From Mermis nigrescens (Eukaryota; Nematoda; Enoplea; Mermithida; Mermithidae), in NCBI GenBank assembly GCA_036768485.1, contig JAVLUZ010000145.1, positions 2,224,756 through 2,288,755 of the forward strand: a stretch of DNA of 64,000 nucleotides, in the 5' to 3' direction. The notes beneath the pieces were generated by a model. The model worked only from the letters and a program-made list of their open reading frames with translations, did not search any database and was not told the origin of the DNA. The number at the start of each line of letters is the position of its first letter. Positions within the stretch are counted from its first letter, which is position 1. The position numbers and the translations under genes were made by a program. Below, piece after piece: positions 33,785-64,000 of this stretch.

Positions 33785-35200
33785 CTGCTGTTTATTTATG
33801 CTCCTAAACCAATGCCAACAGTTAACGTGTTTTTAATTCATGATTAACGTGCAGCAAATTTGTAACAAGTTTAACCCATGTACTTCGCTTTCACTTTATT
33901 GATTTTATTCAATCAATAAAAGTTTACTGCTCTATCTAAAATATCGATGTAATCCACTCAAATGGACTTTAGCGCTTATAAAAACTAAATCGTTGAGAAA
34001 AGCTGATATTTACGCGCTCATTCTGTGCTCAATATGCTTAGCTGTTTATTGCAATATTTCATTGCTCAATTTATACATCTTTTTGATATATTAATATTTT
34101 AATATTTATCCTTACCATGTATTTATTTTTAAAATCTCTGTATTGTTTTAATCTATTCTATCATAATCACATTTTTATCCTCTTTTGCTCTCCGTCCTCT
34201 GAGGGTGATTTTCTTGTTGCTATCTATTTTCAGGTTGTTTCATTTCGCCTTTCGTCTACAACTTGCTTCTCATTTTTTGCCACCCTTTTGACTTTTCTTT
34301 TCTTTTCTGTATTTTAGCCTTCTTTTCAGCTTTTTCTTTTTATAGTCTCTTGAGGCATTTTGTCATTTGTGTGCATTTTTTGTTTACTAATGCATGTTGC
34401 TCTCATTTTTCTATTTACTTTTCTGACTTTTCATGTTTATCTTTTTTCGGTTTATCCATTTTTTTACTAAATTTCTTATATTGATATATTCCTTCACCTC
34501 TTAAACTTAATATTGAATTAAATAATGTCAATAATTTCTTTTATTTTATGCCTTTTCAGTAATTTTTTAATTCATTTTCGCTCGACATCGATGCCATTCA
34601 CTTGAGATAGTGCTTTTTAATTTTTATCACTGTTTAACTTCTATAATTACTCCGATTTGTACGAGTATCTGGTAATTCATAACACTTTATTGTTCATACG
34701 CTTAAATTATATCATGTAGTAGTGCATCTTATCTGAATAATTTGTTTAATATTTTTTACATTTTTATAATTCTGCACATGCTATCTTTCAGTCGAAGACT
34801 AATTCCATCGACCAGTTGTTAGAAAGTAGAAGCGACTATAATTGAAAAGGGATAATGTGAATGAAATAACAATAGTGGAATCGAAATTAAATTAAACAAG
34901 CTTTCCGAAATCAAGATACTTCTTGAAAATTTCGCTGCTGAGTATCTGATTGACACGGGGTCCAGATTGGGCTTATCAGTGTCAAACTGATTTTTACTAA
35001 ATTTTGACATCGTCACATCGTTTTTCGCAATTTCAAGATCACGATAGAGTAACGAGTGACCTATTGGGGTAAATAAGACAAATTAAAGATTAAAAATTGA
35101 TGAAATTCAAAGCTCTTCCAAGAAATAGCTCGAGAAACGATCGGAAAGTCTGCATGAAGTGGCATAGCTATTACGCTAGCTCATTATTTACGCCAGTCAT
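33785..35200. other. Unit C left part, no gene recognised
   Basis: AT-rich, pyrimidine-rich on the plus strand at 34120-34500. Matches unit A around 7340-8700. Confidence 0.5.
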
Positions 35201-35867
35201 ATTTTCGGTTGAGCCTCTTTTCTGCCTGGCTGTGCTGTGTCCTCGGACTACTGCATCTTAAATTTTGCACTTATGTACGTACTTGATTATGCATTTATTT
35301 ACTATTTTTTTGCAATGAAACAGAAGTGTATCTATGTGCACTTGCATACTTCCTGCTTATTTTTTATTTAAAAATCGAGTTTTAGTATTAGCTTGAGCAA
35401 ATATGGCCCGCAGCTACCCGTACTATGCTACTTACGGTCATTACGAAAAATTTCGATATTTAAAATAACAAGCAGACTGCAGATTTTAGCGTATAAACGA
35501 AACCGTTGAAATGCCACGGCTGAGCAGAGATCTAAGCAGCTTTTCCTGCACTTGTACAATTGCTATACTCTGCGAGAGAAAGAATTAAGAAAAATTATTC
35601 CCTATAAAATAAAAAAGGAAGAATGAAAAACAAATGAAAACCAAAACAATACACAAACAAAAAGCGAGGCATATGTAGAAATTTAAATTTACTTCAATTC
35701 AACGACAATGGATCAAAGAGCACATTTCATCGCAATAAGTACGTAAAAGGAACTTTTCGATACTTTTTAATATAAAAACAAAGTGTTTCCTCATGGTCTT
35801 AGGAATAGACAGGGCAAAGACCATATCATATATAAGGAAATTTGATAAATAATATCAAATCTGCAAT

Positions 35868-36071
35868 TCAGCAATCTTGCCAAAAGAAGCAATTACATTT
35901 GCATCCTTTTGGATAATTGCAGCGTCCAGACGAGAGAAATCGGCATTTGTTGTATTGTGTACACCGTTGTGTGCATGGAATATCAATTGTGCCACCTTCA
36001 GCCGTATCCCACAATGTCGTACTGTACGTTAACAGAACGAACATCATCATGTAGCGGATGAACGATGCCAT
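35868..36071 (-). CDS. Secreted eight-cysteine peptide, copy C (intact)
   Basis: Paralogue of the peptide at 27308-27511: same 67-residue length, start context, upstream TTGCAG and all eight cysteines in identical spacing. Differences are conservative and scattered: an extra Met in the signal core, Thr-Leu-Trp-Asp for Lys-Leu-Cys-Asp near the cleavage region, Lys/Gln, Lys/Arg and Lys/Asn exchanges in the mature part. Copy B's extra cysteine (residue 21, near the predicted cleavage site) is tryptophan here, so eight is the shared number. The signal-cleavage region, DTAEGG, is conserved in all copies. It sits in unit C, whose flanks align with those of copies A and B over kilobases. Confidence 0.8.
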   Translation of the reverse strand: MASFIRYMMMFVLLTYSTTLWDTAEGGTIDIPCTQRCTQYNKCRFLSSGRCNYPKGCKCNCFFWQDC

Positions 36072-38101
36072 TTTCTTTTGTCCTGCAACATTCAAATACT
36101 GGCCTTATTGCAAATAAAATTTATTGCGTACCAGAAACTACATAAATAAATAAAAATAAAGAAAAATGCTTAAATTGCAAATTAAATGATCCCACCCCAA
36201 GAATCTGACAAAGCTTAAAATCGTTTTGACATTTTCGCTCGATTTTTTTGATTTCGCTTAATGCCGACCTGTCAGAATTTGGTACTATCTCCGCACGGTT
36301 AAGCTATGCATCACCGCAATGTTTAAGACTGTTGTCATTTTGATCAGAAATTCATAATTGTGTTTCCGACTACTTCATTTCTTCTTAATTTGATTTAAAT
36401 TTTAATTATTTTTTATGTAGCTTGTGGTTTATTCATTCAATTTTTATTTATCCAGATTGCTCTCTAAAAGTCATATTAGGATTTAATTCAAAACAAAGTG
36501 TTTCCAGCACTCTTCATTCAGAATATAGAGTCAAAACAGCCAATTCTAAATATACTTACTTTTGTTATTTTTTTAATCAGTTATTAAATCGTGTGAATGA
36601 TAAACTATCTAATTAACGTAGGAATATGACGGTGAATTCAACAAGGGCAAGAAAATTTAGGTATCAATACTTGATCAACTCTTCGACACATCCTTATATG
36701 CATTAAATCTCACTCCCACTGTCATATTTGCTTTAAAAAAACTTGATAAATCAGTTTTTGACATTTTCTTACGTCATTTACTAAATTCGCTTATTAGATA
36801 GGACTCAATCGCGTACTTTTTTCATGTAGTTCCAAGGATTTTAATGCTAGAATGAATCATTTACTTTTTTATACATTAATAATTTTTTGTTCGATCATCC
36901 TACAAACTGACGCACTTTGCGCAAAACATAACATCATGTTTACCTAACAATTTTACAAAAACATAGTGAAATTTCTGCAGAGCATTTTCACCACTAACAC
37001 AGATTTTCAGTCATGGTATAAAGAGATTTCACAGTAATTTGTTAGTAATCACTGGCCATAACATAGGGCTAGAGCACAGAAAATTTCTTACTATTTTGAT
37101 AGAAAAGACATTAATTGATCATATCAAGGTGGATTTACAATCCAAAATAGCCATTCTAAAGGAAACGTCAAGTTCGTCAAAAGATGACCGTTTTCATCAA
37201 TAACTATTAGTTTTAATTCTTTAGCGAAGCCTTTCAAAATCGTTTTGGAACTCTCAGATAAAGCTTCGAATTATCTCTTTATCTCACTAATTCATTCCGC
37301 ATCCTTTATAAGCCACAAATTTCTGCAAAAATTATGGTTTTGACGTATGCCGTGAAATTTCGATCGTATTTGGTTTATTTATATTTTTCTATAAAATTAG
37401 ACCTATCAGGAAAAACTTAAACAAAGCAAATCGCGCCAGCTTTTAGTCACGATATTCCCATTAAGCTTCACATTACAAGCATTGATGTCGAAACTCTGAG
37501 CGGGACAATATAAATAAAAAACCATTTAGACGTGCGTCAATGGTCAGACAAGTGTCGTAAAATTTACATTAGCTTTGCGAGCTAGCATCAGAAAATCGAG
37601 AAGAAAACGAAAAAGTTCAAAACTTTTAGTAACTGTAGTTTGTTGCCCAAATATATTTTTGTATTTTAAGAAGGTACGTCCGCTAAGCCTTTGTATGAAT
37701 TATCATTCACGTCTTTCACTTTTGTGTATATTTGCACTTGCGCACATGTTGTTTCATTTTATTCGGACAAATAATCGTACATGAGTGGAACTACCACACA
37801 TTTCAAACGATTTCTTATGCATCACTAATGTTGGATTTACTTATACATAAATTAAGTGTTCTCAAGTAATGAATTATGAGAAGTGCCTAAAATTTTTAGT
37901 GGGTCAGTGAGCCCGGAAACAATGAAATTATGGTCAAAAAAATCAGGTTTCATCATTTTTATCGAGCTTTAAGCTAGATAAAAAGCTCGTGAAAAAACGG
38001 ACAGGGTGTTCGCAAAAAAGGATACATTTTGTTCATAGTTGACACTTTGCAAAATTGAAAACTATAAAAACTGTTTTGCTAATTTATGGCAGAAGTATCC
38101 T

Positions 38102-38270
38102 TATAGTCTGTTTCACACAACTTCGGTCATAAATTTCAAAACTATCTCTGACAATAAGCTGGCAGATTGCGATTATAGCATTGATCAGATATATAATTAT
38201 CGTAACCCTCGGCCTACTGTCGATAAAAATTCTTAGAATTTATGCACAAAGTTATGTGAAACAGAGCATA
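38102..38270. mobile_element. R8 short inverted-repeat element in unit C
   Basis: TATAGTCTGTTTCACA and inverted TATGCTCTGTTTCACA. Absent in unit B, where GGATATGCTAGC (31236 on) is continuous. A terminal TA would fit a TA-targeting element. Confidence 0.75.
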
Positions 38271-40014
38271 AATATTCTAGCAAAACATTACAGTATATTG
38301 GTCAGTGTTTGCTCGGAATGGGCCGTTTTGGCGCCACCATTTTGGCTCCACACCCTTTGTAATATTATTGATTATTTACATTTGATTTATGATTAAAGTG
38401 TAATACATATTCTGGAAGCCCATTCAATTCTCTACTTGATGGTATAAATTACTTTTAGGATATCTTCGAATTTATTGAGATAATTAAATGCATCTAAAAA
38501 CACACTGGATTTTCTACAGTTTTTCAGTCGTACACAAATGGGTACTCATCGAATCGGGAAGACCAATATGCTATTTTGTAACTTCTAGGACCTGTTTTCT
38601 GAATATATTATTTATTCTAAAATTGCTTCAAAATTGATTTAATCAAAATAATTTATGAGTTGCTGGCGCCAAAACCCTTGTTTGCTTGGCGTCTTATTAA
38701 TCAAACTCTATCAGGAGTTTACTTCTGTAATTTTCTAATTTTACAATGCATAATTCACTACCTGCTGCAACAATCAGCAAATTGTACTATGACCTTAAGT
38801 TAGTTTTATTTCATATTTAAGGTGTTGTCTGAATATTATGTAGTAATTTTGAATCGAGAAATACCTGTCGTTTACAATCCGGACTCATCTCTTGTACGAA
38901 TTATTGTCTTCCTAATTTGCGCAGCAAAAGTGTGCTGCTTTGATAAAATCATTCACTGACTAACAACTCATCCCGAAAACCCGCTTAATAAATTATTTTT
39001 GCTCAAAGAGATGCCTCTTAATCCATTTTAGTGCATTTTAAAGAAAATTACGACACACCGTCCTTAAACCTGGTCTAATTTCATTTTCTCAGGGAATGTG
39101 CGATATTTAGACAACAATGATACTGAGATCGACCCTAAAAATCCAAATTCTGCTCTCAGCGCCATCTTAATATCGTTTTTATTTATATATCGCCCTTCTT
39201 GAGCTACGCTATACAAATTCTGACATTTATTACATAAATGTATACGACGCTGAGCTTCATCATGGACGAAATATGGTCTTTGAAATCTAGATTAAGGTAC
39301 ATCGTTTGAATTTGCACTGTATTATCAACTATGTATATGTACAGTCCGACAGCTAAGTTTTAGCACGAGGTTGAAGATACATGTATATCAGGTCATTTGT
39401 TGGAAAGTTTTATCAACTTTATTCAAGTAACAAAAAATAATAAAAACGTAAAAATCTAACCTGTTTTTCGAACACCCTGCATGCTAACAGTATAATTGTA
39501 AAATACTTTGGATTTTATGGTTTTAGTTAATAGGCACATTGCAGCAACGCAAATGAGGCAATATCATCAGGAAGCAGCACTAAAAAGTCAACTATGAAAT
39601 TCTGTCCGTTTTATTAGGTCGAGGGAGGCTTCTTTTAGATTCTCAGGAGGCCCTGACTCCAAGCCAAAGTGATGCCCAGACTTCTTGATCATCACCCCAT
39701 GAACAAATATTGTTTGTATCCCTCAGGAAGCTACATATTTTCTCGTAAAATCTAGTAACAGTAAGCGGCATAAATTCCAAGATGACATTCCAGGCTCAAA
39801 AAAATTTAACCTTTGTGCTAACATGCACATAAAAAAAACAAAGAACTCTGTTGTTAATCAGAAACAAAAACTGATTGTATTGCGTTATTCATCAGCAAAA
39901 TTTTTGTGCCTAATTATGTTACGCTAACTCTGACGCGAGCTGCGCATTCAATTATCTGAAAACTTTTCCTTCATTTTTAAGTGATATTTTACCTTATTAG
40001 TCACCATAGGTGAA

Positions 40015-40330
40015 CAGCATAGTCGATCTGGGGAGTGGGGATTGATGGGACAGCCGGTCCAGGAAGGGTCAGGAATTGAACATTTCAGGCCTAAATAACC
40101 TCAAAAACTTATATAAACGCCAAGTATTAAAATTACGTTATTGCAAACTCTGGTCAATTTAAGAAAGTTTTGGAGAAAATATTCAATTTTCATACGTTTT
40201 TGGCCTTCATTTCGCCTAATCTTCCCTGAAGAATTTTCCGATTTTCCATTCTGAGTGGTCTAGACCCCTAATTCTTTTCCCCGCGTGCATATCTGTTAGA
40301 CACTGGCTCTGATTGAAGCTTTTAAAAATG
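40015..40330 (+). repeat. R15 repeat copy at end of unit C
   Basis: GTCGATCTGGGG, CAGCCGGTCC, ACCTCAAAAACTT and GGCCTTCATTTCGCC in family order. A matching start lies at the end of unit B (32505). Confidence 0.7.
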
Positions 40331-40693
40331 CAACCCCTAAAATCCGAAAAAAGACTGATCCGGCTGGCCCCAGGAATAAATTTTTGGCGACTTTATGTTT
40401 TTTTCTTCTCGAATACAAGATGGAAATAAAAGCTGATTTCTTTGGAATATTGTCAAACAAAATGCTCAAAGTTTAGATAGAGAACATAGAAAACAGCTTA
40501 AAAAATGAAATTACTAAGTTCTGGCGAAAATGTTATCCCTCAACGTAATGCATAATGAATCATTGTTCAACTTTTGTATTCGCATGTATGTAAAAATTTG
40601 GCACCGAAAATAAATAAACAAAGGAACAAACATAGTCACAATAAATAAATAAACAAAAAATCGATTATTTATAATTTCCGAGTTTTTTTTTAA

Positions 40694-59811
<19,118 letters not shown>

Positions 59812-62800
59812 CTTGATTCAATGTAAACAATTTACGTGTAAAGCAGTATTAAACATTTTTTATCATCTTAATTAGCAAGCCATATTTCTAGAATTAGAAA
59901 TTCTTTACTCATTTTCAGAAAATGCGCCGCTCAAAAAACTAATTACTACAGCATGAAACCTAAAAATGCCGTGAATATCGCGAAAGTAACATAGTATGAA
60001 AAAAATAATAAATCACTTATATAGTGCGAAATCTAGAAATGCTTTATATATCGCTAAATATCACAGCACGAATAACATAAAAAAATCACACGTAGTAAAA
60101 AGACATACTAAATAAATAATAGTATATTTAACTAGGTTAAACAGAGTATCGCCTATGCTTTATGAATCGCCTCAGGGAAAAAGAAATAAGAAATGCTAAA
60201 TAAAAAAATGTTATGCGAAATTAATATTCGTCGGACAAGCCTGATGACATAACAAATGTGCAAATTTGGATAACTTCTAAATTTCGGCGAGTTCCTATAT
60301 CAGGATTAGTAAATTTTTTTATCGTAAATCAGTAGAATAATTACATTTAATATTAAACCGTTAGGTGAATCATATATTAATGAGTATAACTAATGACTTA
60401 GGTAGATCAGCTTATTCGATTACTTAATTGTCTTATTCATATTTGAACAAAAAATATTGAAACTGAATAATTTATTAGATAATATTTAGAATGAATGAGT
60501 TTAGTCTAAATAGTCAATATAACCAGTAAGAGATGTGCAACCACTTAGTTATCGATGATTTTATCATCTTGTTAATGACCTGAAAAATTAAAAAAAATTA
60601 TAATCCATCAAGGAATAATGACGATGGAAAAGTAATAGAATAATTATAATAATGTAATAAGCAATTATTTATTAAAGTGAATAAAAAACCAAAAATAAAA
60701 AAAACCAAAAATAAGATAAAAGCTAAAATAAATCTATCTCAAATCATAATACGAGAAGGCGAAGCAGACGACACGGCCGATTATTTATTTAGGTCTGATC
60801 TATAAAAAACAGATGAATTGAAAACGTGCGGTCTCTAAACACCCATTGTCTAGTGAATGAACGGAATTTCATAATCAGCCGCGAATCTATATTGTTATTT
60901 CGCTTAATTAGTCTAAAACGGATTAATATTTTTAGATCCTTTTAGCACCATTTCCTCGTCTATTTTTTCTTTGTTTTGCTATTTTCTCCATTTTTATTTG
61001 AACGTGTATGAAAAGGATTAAGAACACCCAGATAAAAGTAAATTCGACTAAACTAATTAACATAATTATGCTTATTGATAGCAAAAAATGTTGCACCTGC
61101 TAGGAGACAAAAAAATGATTGCAAACAAGATGATTAAAAATAAATACGTACATAGGATAAACAACATAAATGTAAGGCTATAATAAATTATTAAAAAATG
61201 AATAATTTTGGATGAAAAGAAAGTAAACTCGAAATTTGAGCAAAAATCTCCATAAAATTCTGCAATTTATACGAAATAAACACTTTCTTTGGGTATCGTA
61301 CTTTAAACAGCGTTAGATGGCAAAAAATAATAAAACATTCACCTGAGATTTTATTATTCAGAAAAAAAGGAAAAACAAAATGGAAGAGCAAGCTTTCAAT
61401 TACAAATCCAAAATTGTTAGATTAAAAATTGAGAAATATGAGAAAATGACAAACAGACGCGATTAGCCGAGAAAGGAGTATTGAGCCTTTAAATGTATAG
61501 AAAAAAATAGAAATTTATGATAAAATTAGAGAGATCTTTAAACTTATTGTTATCGAAACCAAAAATTTTAAATGATATCGTGAAAGTTATAATATACAGA
61601 TAGAATTGCGAACGCAAATATATTTAATTCACTACCATAAGAATACGAACAAAATAAATAAAGTAGTTAGGTTTTATAAATCTGAACTAGCATTAGCTTA
61701 GAGAAAAAGTCTAATTAAAACGCACACGCAATGGAGCCTGATTGAACAAAATACCATGCATTCACAAAAAAAATTAGAAGGAATTTTTGTGTACGAAGGA
61801 AGACATATAATAAAGATGAATATTTTTTCTCAACATTATCCAAGAGAATATAAAAAGGTCACTTAATGATGTAAAATTCGCGCTTATTATATATACGCAA
61901 AGGCAAACATCGTATAAGCATTAATATTTAAAAACTGGACCTAATTAATTACGTGTAAGCGAAAAAACGAGATAAAAATAACATCTTCAGAAATTTTATA
62001 TTTCGATGATCAAGCTTAATCTATTTAATTTTTAAAAAGTTTAGCAGGTCCCTGCTTAATTTATAATTACGTACGCATGACTGTAATTTGAAAAAGAATA
62101 TGTGAAATTTTTTATTTATTCCCCTGTCGTATCATCACAGGGTAATGCGGTAATTTAAAACGGGCCGACTGTCCCATTTGACCGAACGCGAACGCTTTTT
62201 TCAATTAATATTTTTAGGCTAAGCCGAAAGTACATAAATATTTGTTGTGTTTAAGACAAATGCTGGTAGTAAGAGGGAGCTAATAAAATCGTACGAAAAT
62301 GATAGAAAGGCCAAAAATTATAAAATAATTAAAAATGAAACAGAAACTGGGCAAGATGCGGTTAAAATGTTCTATTGGAAGGCTGGCATATAGTTTTTTT
62401 AGCAAATGCTATCGCAGGAAAACATGTGAAAAAATTTCCATGCACTGATAGATTAGGATGTGCGTATTTGAAAGTAGAGTCGTATGTGAATCTGTAAAAT
62501 ATTGGATAAATACAAAAAATAAGTAAGCTGTTGACTTAATTTTATCTCAAATTTCTGTGTATAATTACTGTAATTTATTATGAGACGATAATCTGAGTTA
62601 AAATTTCTCCAGCTGGCAGTGCGGAGGCGTCTCTTGTTAAATGCCATGGTAACGAAAATGCGTAAGTGAGATTGTCTACCTTATCTAACTGCTAATTATA
62701 CGTTGGCTAGATAAAAACCAGGTTATGAATCACTCGCTTAGATAAAGCATGTGATGCTCCCACAATTTTTAATTCAGAGGAAAAATGTTGAGCTAAGACG

Positions 62801-63190
62801 TTGCTTAAATAATAATTTGACAGTTTTTGCCATAAAATTAGCATAGAACGGCACAGTGATTTCTAACCAAGGAGTTTTCCGGGGCTTACGTTGTAAGTCA
62901 TCCAAGCTACACTATGACAAGACCAAACTTTTAATCTAAAAGTTTTCAATGGTTCAAAAAGTCCAAAAAATAAGTGTTGTAGGAAGCTCGGTACAGTTAG
63001 TATCAAAGACATGCGGAAAAATATATTTATTTGAAAATTGGAATTTTATTATACGATGGCTACTCGTAGTTTGGGAAAGTTTTCTCACGATTTTAAGATG
63101 TTAAATAAGTGTATGCTAATGTAATTAGTTAATCAGCACCCATGTGCATGCCTCAAATTTGACCGTTACTTTCCTTCAATGAAGCGTCAA
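59812..63190. other. AT-rich, no exon recognised
   Basis: Probably neurabin intron or upstream region. A short frame with a good start context at 62645-62647 (ACCATGG, minus strand; MAFNKRRLRTASWRNF) is the only candidate for a first exon but shows no neurabin similarity. Confidence 0.5.
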
Positions 63191-63197
63191 AAGCACG

Positions 63198-63415
63198 CAT
63201 GGGCGTCGGAATGTCAGGGGTCTAGCTGGACTTCCACAATTCAGAAAACCTTCTTAAATTTAAATTTCCAAGACTCGTTTGTGTTTTTCGCAATTTTTTG
63301 AGCCGAAAAAGAGAAGTCGATATGAAGCGACGAAAAATGGTGTTTTTGAATCTATCATGAATTTTTGCATACATTTGATCTTGTTTATATAACATGCAGA
63401 ATTCGGTTGCTGACA
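63198..63415 (-). mobile_element. R1-like repeat, diverged
   Basis: Keeps the GCATGGGCGT edge, the TTTTTCGCAATTTTTTGA block and CGACGAAAAATGGTG, but is poorly conserved elsewhere. Confidence 0.5.
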
Positions 63416-63419
63416 TAGA

Positions 63420-63670
63420 CGCAGAGCATAGCCGATTCTGGGGGAGTCAGCCGGTTTAAGGTTGTAAAAATTGATCTTTTAGGGCCAAAATGACGTCAAA
63501 AACTGGAATAAGCGCTAAAATAGCGTTAAAAACTACCTTATTACACAGTTTTTGGTCAATTTAGAGCACTTTTGAAGAAAATGTTCAATTTTCATTAGAT
63601 TTTGGCCTTCATTTTGCCTGATTTTCCTTAGAAAATTTTTCGTTTTACCATTTTCCGGGGTCCAGCCAGA
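63420..63670 (+). repeat. R15 repeat copy, host of an R1
   Basis: GCATAGCCGATTCTGGGGG, GTCAGCCGGTTTAAGG, AAATAGCGTTAAAAACTAC, GGCCTTCATTTTGCC. R1 (63672-63944) sits at its 3' edge. Confidence 0.7.
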
Positions 63671-63671
63671 C

Positions 63672-63944
63672 CATACGTAGGTAGCAAGAAAATTCTGGGG
63701 GAAGGTTCAAGATTTTTCAAAGGTCAAAAAATGGCCTTAAAAATGGTGGTATGGCGAAAAAAACACCATATTTCGACGTTTCTCATCGAGCAATATCCAT
63801 TGGCATCAAAAAATTACAAAAAAAAACGAAAAAAATTTTCAAAATTTGAATTCTGGAATGGGTACTATGATTTCTGGGGGGGGTATTTTGGTTTCTCGGG
63901 GGGTTGCATACCCCCCAAACCCCGCTCTCCCACGCCTAGGTGTG
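63672..63944 (+). mobile_element. R1 MITE inserted at an R15 edge
   Basis: CATACGTAGGTAGC ... CGCCTAGGTGTG followed by GTCCAGAC; the left flank AGCCAGAC agrees at six of eight positions. Most complete copy at the right end of the window. Confidence 0.85.
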
Positions 63945-64000
63945 GTCCAGACCCCCGTCTTTTCCGAACCCACCCACGTGCATCTATAATCGCTGCCCAT

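Larger units (their letters stand above)
32890..40100. repeat. Segmental duplication unit C
   Basis: The least interrupted copy, so it serves as the empty-site reference for insertions in A and B. Holds the intact peptide gene C and ends, like unit B, in an R15 repeat with GTCACCATAG at its edge. Apart from the peptide gene, R1 (33168-33405), R15 and R8 (38102-38270) I recognise no gene in it. Confidence 0.8.

Noticed and set aside
34117..34484. Hydrophobic Phe/Leu-rich frames
   Set aside because: Come from a pyrimidine-rich, low-complexity stretch; no start context or conservation in unit A.

Overview
This is a 64 kb piece of an AT-rich animal nuclear genome, most likely arthropod and possibly insect. 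The signs are small phase-matched exons in long AT-rich introns, a conserved animal gene (neurabin/spinophilin), a Penelope-like retroelement, a tRNA-derived SINE-like relic and many non-autonomous DNA transposons. I saw no bacterial operon, CRISPR array or viral gene. The species cannot be named from the sequence alone.

Right third (about 40.7-59.8 kb, minus strand): one gene, an orthologue of neurabin/spinophilin (PPP1R9; Spn in flies). I place 16 exons by splice signals and continuous reading phase. They encode a PP1-docking KVSF motif, a PDZ domain with a GLGF loop, a coiled coil and a C-terminal SAM domain ending at a stop at 40694. The 5' start is not visible, and one linking exon between about 42.0 and 43.6 kb is unplaced. 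Introns carry MITEs, a hAT-like element and a long (AAT)n microsatellite.

Left and middle (about 6-40 kb): a large segmental duplication in direct orientation. Unit A is about 6046-11683. Unit B is about 14240-15919 plus 25975-32640. Unit C is about 32890-40100. Each unit carries, on the minus strand, a one-exon gene for a 67-residue secreted, cationic, eight-cysteine peptide that I cannot assign to a named family. Copies B and C are intact; copy A is frameshifted. This small gene family is the most interesting unexplained coding content.

Unit B is split by a block of about 10 kb (15920-25974). The block has mariner-type terminal inverted repeats and a duplicated TA, and the empty site survives in unit C. 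Inside it are a decayed Penelope-like element inserted into a MITE, several foldback and subterminal-repeat elements, a satellite of about 475 bp period and a short MITE.

The dominant repeat, here called R1, is a 230-290 bp MITE with ends like CATASGTGGGCAGC / CCCAGGTGTG. Its 8-bp target duplications are exact at several loci. About 18 copies are visible, including inverted pairs at 0.6-3.25 kb. Nested insertions (R1 in R2, R5 in R1, PLE in R1, R1 in duplicated units) give a relative history of the locus. Family names R1-R15 are local labels used only in this annotation.
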